Positions 62,838-64,000 of a stretch of DNA of 64,000 bases are shown piece after piece (position 1 is the first letter of the stretch; every line of letters begins with the position of its first letter). The notes under the pieces were generated by a model. The model did no database searches and had not been told where the DNA came from. It saw only the letters and a list, made by a program, of their open reading frames with translations. This DNA comes from an uncultured Pelagibacteraceae bacterium (GTDB lineage: Bacteria > Pseudomonadota > Alphaproteobacteria > Pelagibacterales > Pelagibacteraceae), in assembly GCA_902620525.1 (NCBI GenBank), contig CACNIK010000004.1, positions 58,354 to 122,353 of the forward strand, in the 5' to 3' direction. Both the position numbers and the translations under genes were made by a program.

Positions 62838-63482
62838 TCACTCTTTTTTATAATTTTTAAATTTACCTAAAACTATTTTCATTTCTTTTTTTGAAAGAAT
62901 CTTAGGTATCCCGATTCTTATGGCATTAATGTATTGATGGCAAATATTTTCGATCTCTTGAGCGAGCTCAAAAGTGTTATCCAGATTTTCACCAAAAGCA
63001 ACTTGTCCATGATTAGCAATTAAACATGCTGACCTATTTTTTAAAGCTTTGATAATATTTTTAGAAAGATTTTTGGTACCAAAAGTTGCATATTTAGTGC
63101 ATTTAATGTCCTCTCCTCCTGCAACTGCAACCATATAGTGAAATGCTGGAATATTTTTTTGATGAGTTGAAACTGCTGTTGCACAAGTAGAATGAGCATG
63201 AACAATGGCTTTAGCTTCTTTTTTATTCACATAAATTTCTTGATGAAATCTCCATTCCGATGAAGGTTTTCCTTTTTTTTTATCATAGAGTCCTTTTAAG
63301 GAAACAAAGACTATATCTTTTGGTTTAAGTGTTGAGTACTTCCTGCCCGAAGGAGTAATATAAAAACCTTCCACACCATTTTCTTTTACTCTAACTGATA
63401 TATTTCCAGATCTTAAAGCTGATAGATTAGTTAAATTTAATTTTTTTGAATATTTGATTACTTCTGTCTTAAGTTTTTTCAC
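62838..63482 (-). CDS. Class II aldolase, L-fuculose-phosphate-aldolase type (possible DHAP-shunt aldolase)
   Basis: 214 residues. [42 protein letters not shown] (zinc His), [11 protein letters not shown] and [11 protein letters not shown] track E. coli FucA closely. Next to mtnA it could be MtnB (a dehydratase of the same superfamily) or the Ald2-type aldolase of the DHAP shunt, which splits 5-methylthioribulose- or 5-deoxyribulose-1-phosphate. The FucA-like blocks favour the aldolase. It overlaps mtnA by 4 bp and lies 6 bp before speDE. Confidence 0.82.
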   Translation of the reverse strand: MKKLKTEVIKYSKKLNLTNLSALRSGNISVRVKENGVEGFYITPSGRKYSTLKPKDIVFVSLKGLYDKKKGKPSSEWRFHQEIYVNKKEAKAIVHAHSTCATAVSTHQKNIPAFHYMVAVAGGEDIKCTKYATFGTKNLSKNIIKALKNRSACLIANHGQVAFGENLDNTFELAQEIENICHQYINAIRIGIPKILSKKEMKIVLGKFKNYKKE

Positions 63483-64000
63483 TTAAATAATCCCTTTAAC
63501 CCCTGTTCTGAAGCTTCACAAACACCTTTTTCTGTAATTAATCCTGTAACTAGTTTAGCAGGCGTTACATCAAAGGCTAGATTTAATGACTTACTTTTCT
63601 GTGGGTATATTCTTACTTTTTTAATATTATTATTTTCATCAACTCCTTCAACATGGGATAATTCTTCAGGGTTTCTCTCCTCAATAGGTATTTTTTTATG
63701 ATCTTTAATATTCCAATCGATTGTTGAGCTTGGTAATGCAACATAAAAAGGAACGTTATTATCCTTTGCAGACAATGCCTTTAAATAAGTGCCTATCTTA
63801 TTGCAAACATCACCGTTTGATAAAGTTCTATCGGTACCTACAATACACATATCGATCTTTCCTCTTTGCATTAAAATTCCTCCAGTATTATCTGTAATAA
63901 TAGTATTAGGAATTTTTTCCTCGTTTAGTTCATAAGAAGTTAAATTGGCTCCCTGATTTCTTGGCCTAGTCTCGTCAACCCAAACATGTACCTTTATCCC
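63479..64000 (-). CDS. mtnA: S-methyl-5-thioribose-1-phosphate isomerase (partial)
   Basis: The frame is open to the right edge; the track shows only the part after an internal Met. Reading back from the edge gives [19 protein letters not shown], then [32 protein letters not shown] (catalytic Asp region), [12 protein letters not shown] and [19 protein letters not shown], all MtnA / eIF2B-like isomerase blocks. It converts methylthioribose-1-phosphate to the ribulose form. The N-terminal half is outside the window. It overlaps the aldolase gene by 4 bp. Confidence 0.92.
   Translation of the reverse strand, partial: GIKVHVWVDETRPRNQGANLTSYELNEEKIPNTIITDNTGGILMQRGKIDMCIVGTDRTLSNGDVCNKIGTYLKALSAKDNNVPFYVALPSSTIDWNIKDHKKIPIEERNPEELSHVEGVDENNNIKKVRIYPQKSKSLNLAFDVTPAKLVTGLITEKGVCEASEQGLKGLFK

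Noticed and set aside
1-64000. CRISPR arrays, prophage, insertion sequences or toxin-antitoxin pairs
   Set aside because: No regularly spaced repeats, transposase, integrase, phage structural or toxin-like genes were seen on either strand.

Overview
The window looks like a stretch of chromosome from a free-living marine alphaproteobacterium of the SAR11 / Pelagibacterales type. The evidence is very AT-rich DNA, intergenic gaps mostly of 0-100 bp with many 1-11 bp overlaps (including convergent gene ends), single-domain streamlined proteins, a fused SpeD-SpeE, a periplasmic-binding-protein transport style, and no phage, transposase or CRISPR signal. The taxonomic call is inference from gene content and style; no rRNA is present to confirm it.

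Layout. 1-5.9 kb: a cut-off HAD phosphatase of the mannosyl/glucosyl-3-phosphoglycerate phosphatase type, a circularly permuted ATP-grasp protein diverging from an Anbu proteasome-like protease, YjbQ, and a divergent phosphofructokinase / pyruvate kinase pair followed by an untracked 53-codon ORF. 5.9-17.8 kb (all minus strand): nadK-trkH-gpsA-glpK-glpVSTPQU-gap, a glycerol uptake and oxidation operon that ends in GAPDH, with tRNA-Leu(UAA) just upstream. 17.8-24.7 kb: a sugar ABC transporter (two unusual permeases, binding protein, divergent ATPase) plus a GH13_18 phosphorylase. This block is bracketed by the tRNA-Leu gene and a 38-bp direct copy (37/38) of its 5' half, the mark of an island inserted at a tRNA. 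24.7-28.2 kb: FAA hydrolase, two glycosyltransferases (GT8-like, GT17-like), a CinA-type MoCF protein. 28.2-35.4 kb (plus): sfsA-map-purB-purC-purS-purQ-purL-bolA-grxD. 35.4-44.4 kb (minus): rpsD, trmJ-like, cimA, cysS, nadE, class II DAHP synthase, glmS and a GlmU acetyltransferase domain lacking the uridylyltransferase half. 44.4-47.8 kb (plus): gph, LysE exporter, prpB, prpC. 47.8-50.9 kb: nrdAB with tandem NrdR-like boxes. 50.9-64 kb: phosphohexomutase, TauE, dusA, rpoZ, MFS, a beta-hydroxyacid dehydrogenase, PNPOx-like, gamma-carbonic anhydrase, thioredoxin-like, GT4, GT9, DUF6165, a nitrilase-family amidase, SpeD-SpeE, a fuculose-phosphate-type aldolase and a partial MtnA.

How it fits together. 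The carbon genes form a readable scheme (inference): the tRNA-flanked island would import an alpha-glucoside, probably glucosylglycerate or glucosylglycerol, and split it with phosphate to glucose-1-phosphate plus glycerate or glycerol; the phosphohexomutase at 50.9 kb can pass glucose-1-phosphate to glucose-6-phosphate; GlpK, GpsA and GAPDH handle glycerol; PFK and pyruvate kinase supply the two Embden-Meyerhof steps I recall as missing from the best-studied SAR11 strains. At the right end, SpeD-SpeE (which makes methylthioadenosine), a FucA-like aldolase and MtnA point to a DHAP-shunt-like salvage of methylthioribose phosphate. The most unusual items are the tRNA-bracketed osmolyte-glucoside island, a DUF11/Ig-like insertion in one of its permeases, the complementary degeneracy of the two glycerol-transporter ATPases, the reduced Anbu/ATP-grasp pair, the stand-alone GlmU acetyltransferase domain and the SpeD-SpeE / aldolase / MtnA cluster.
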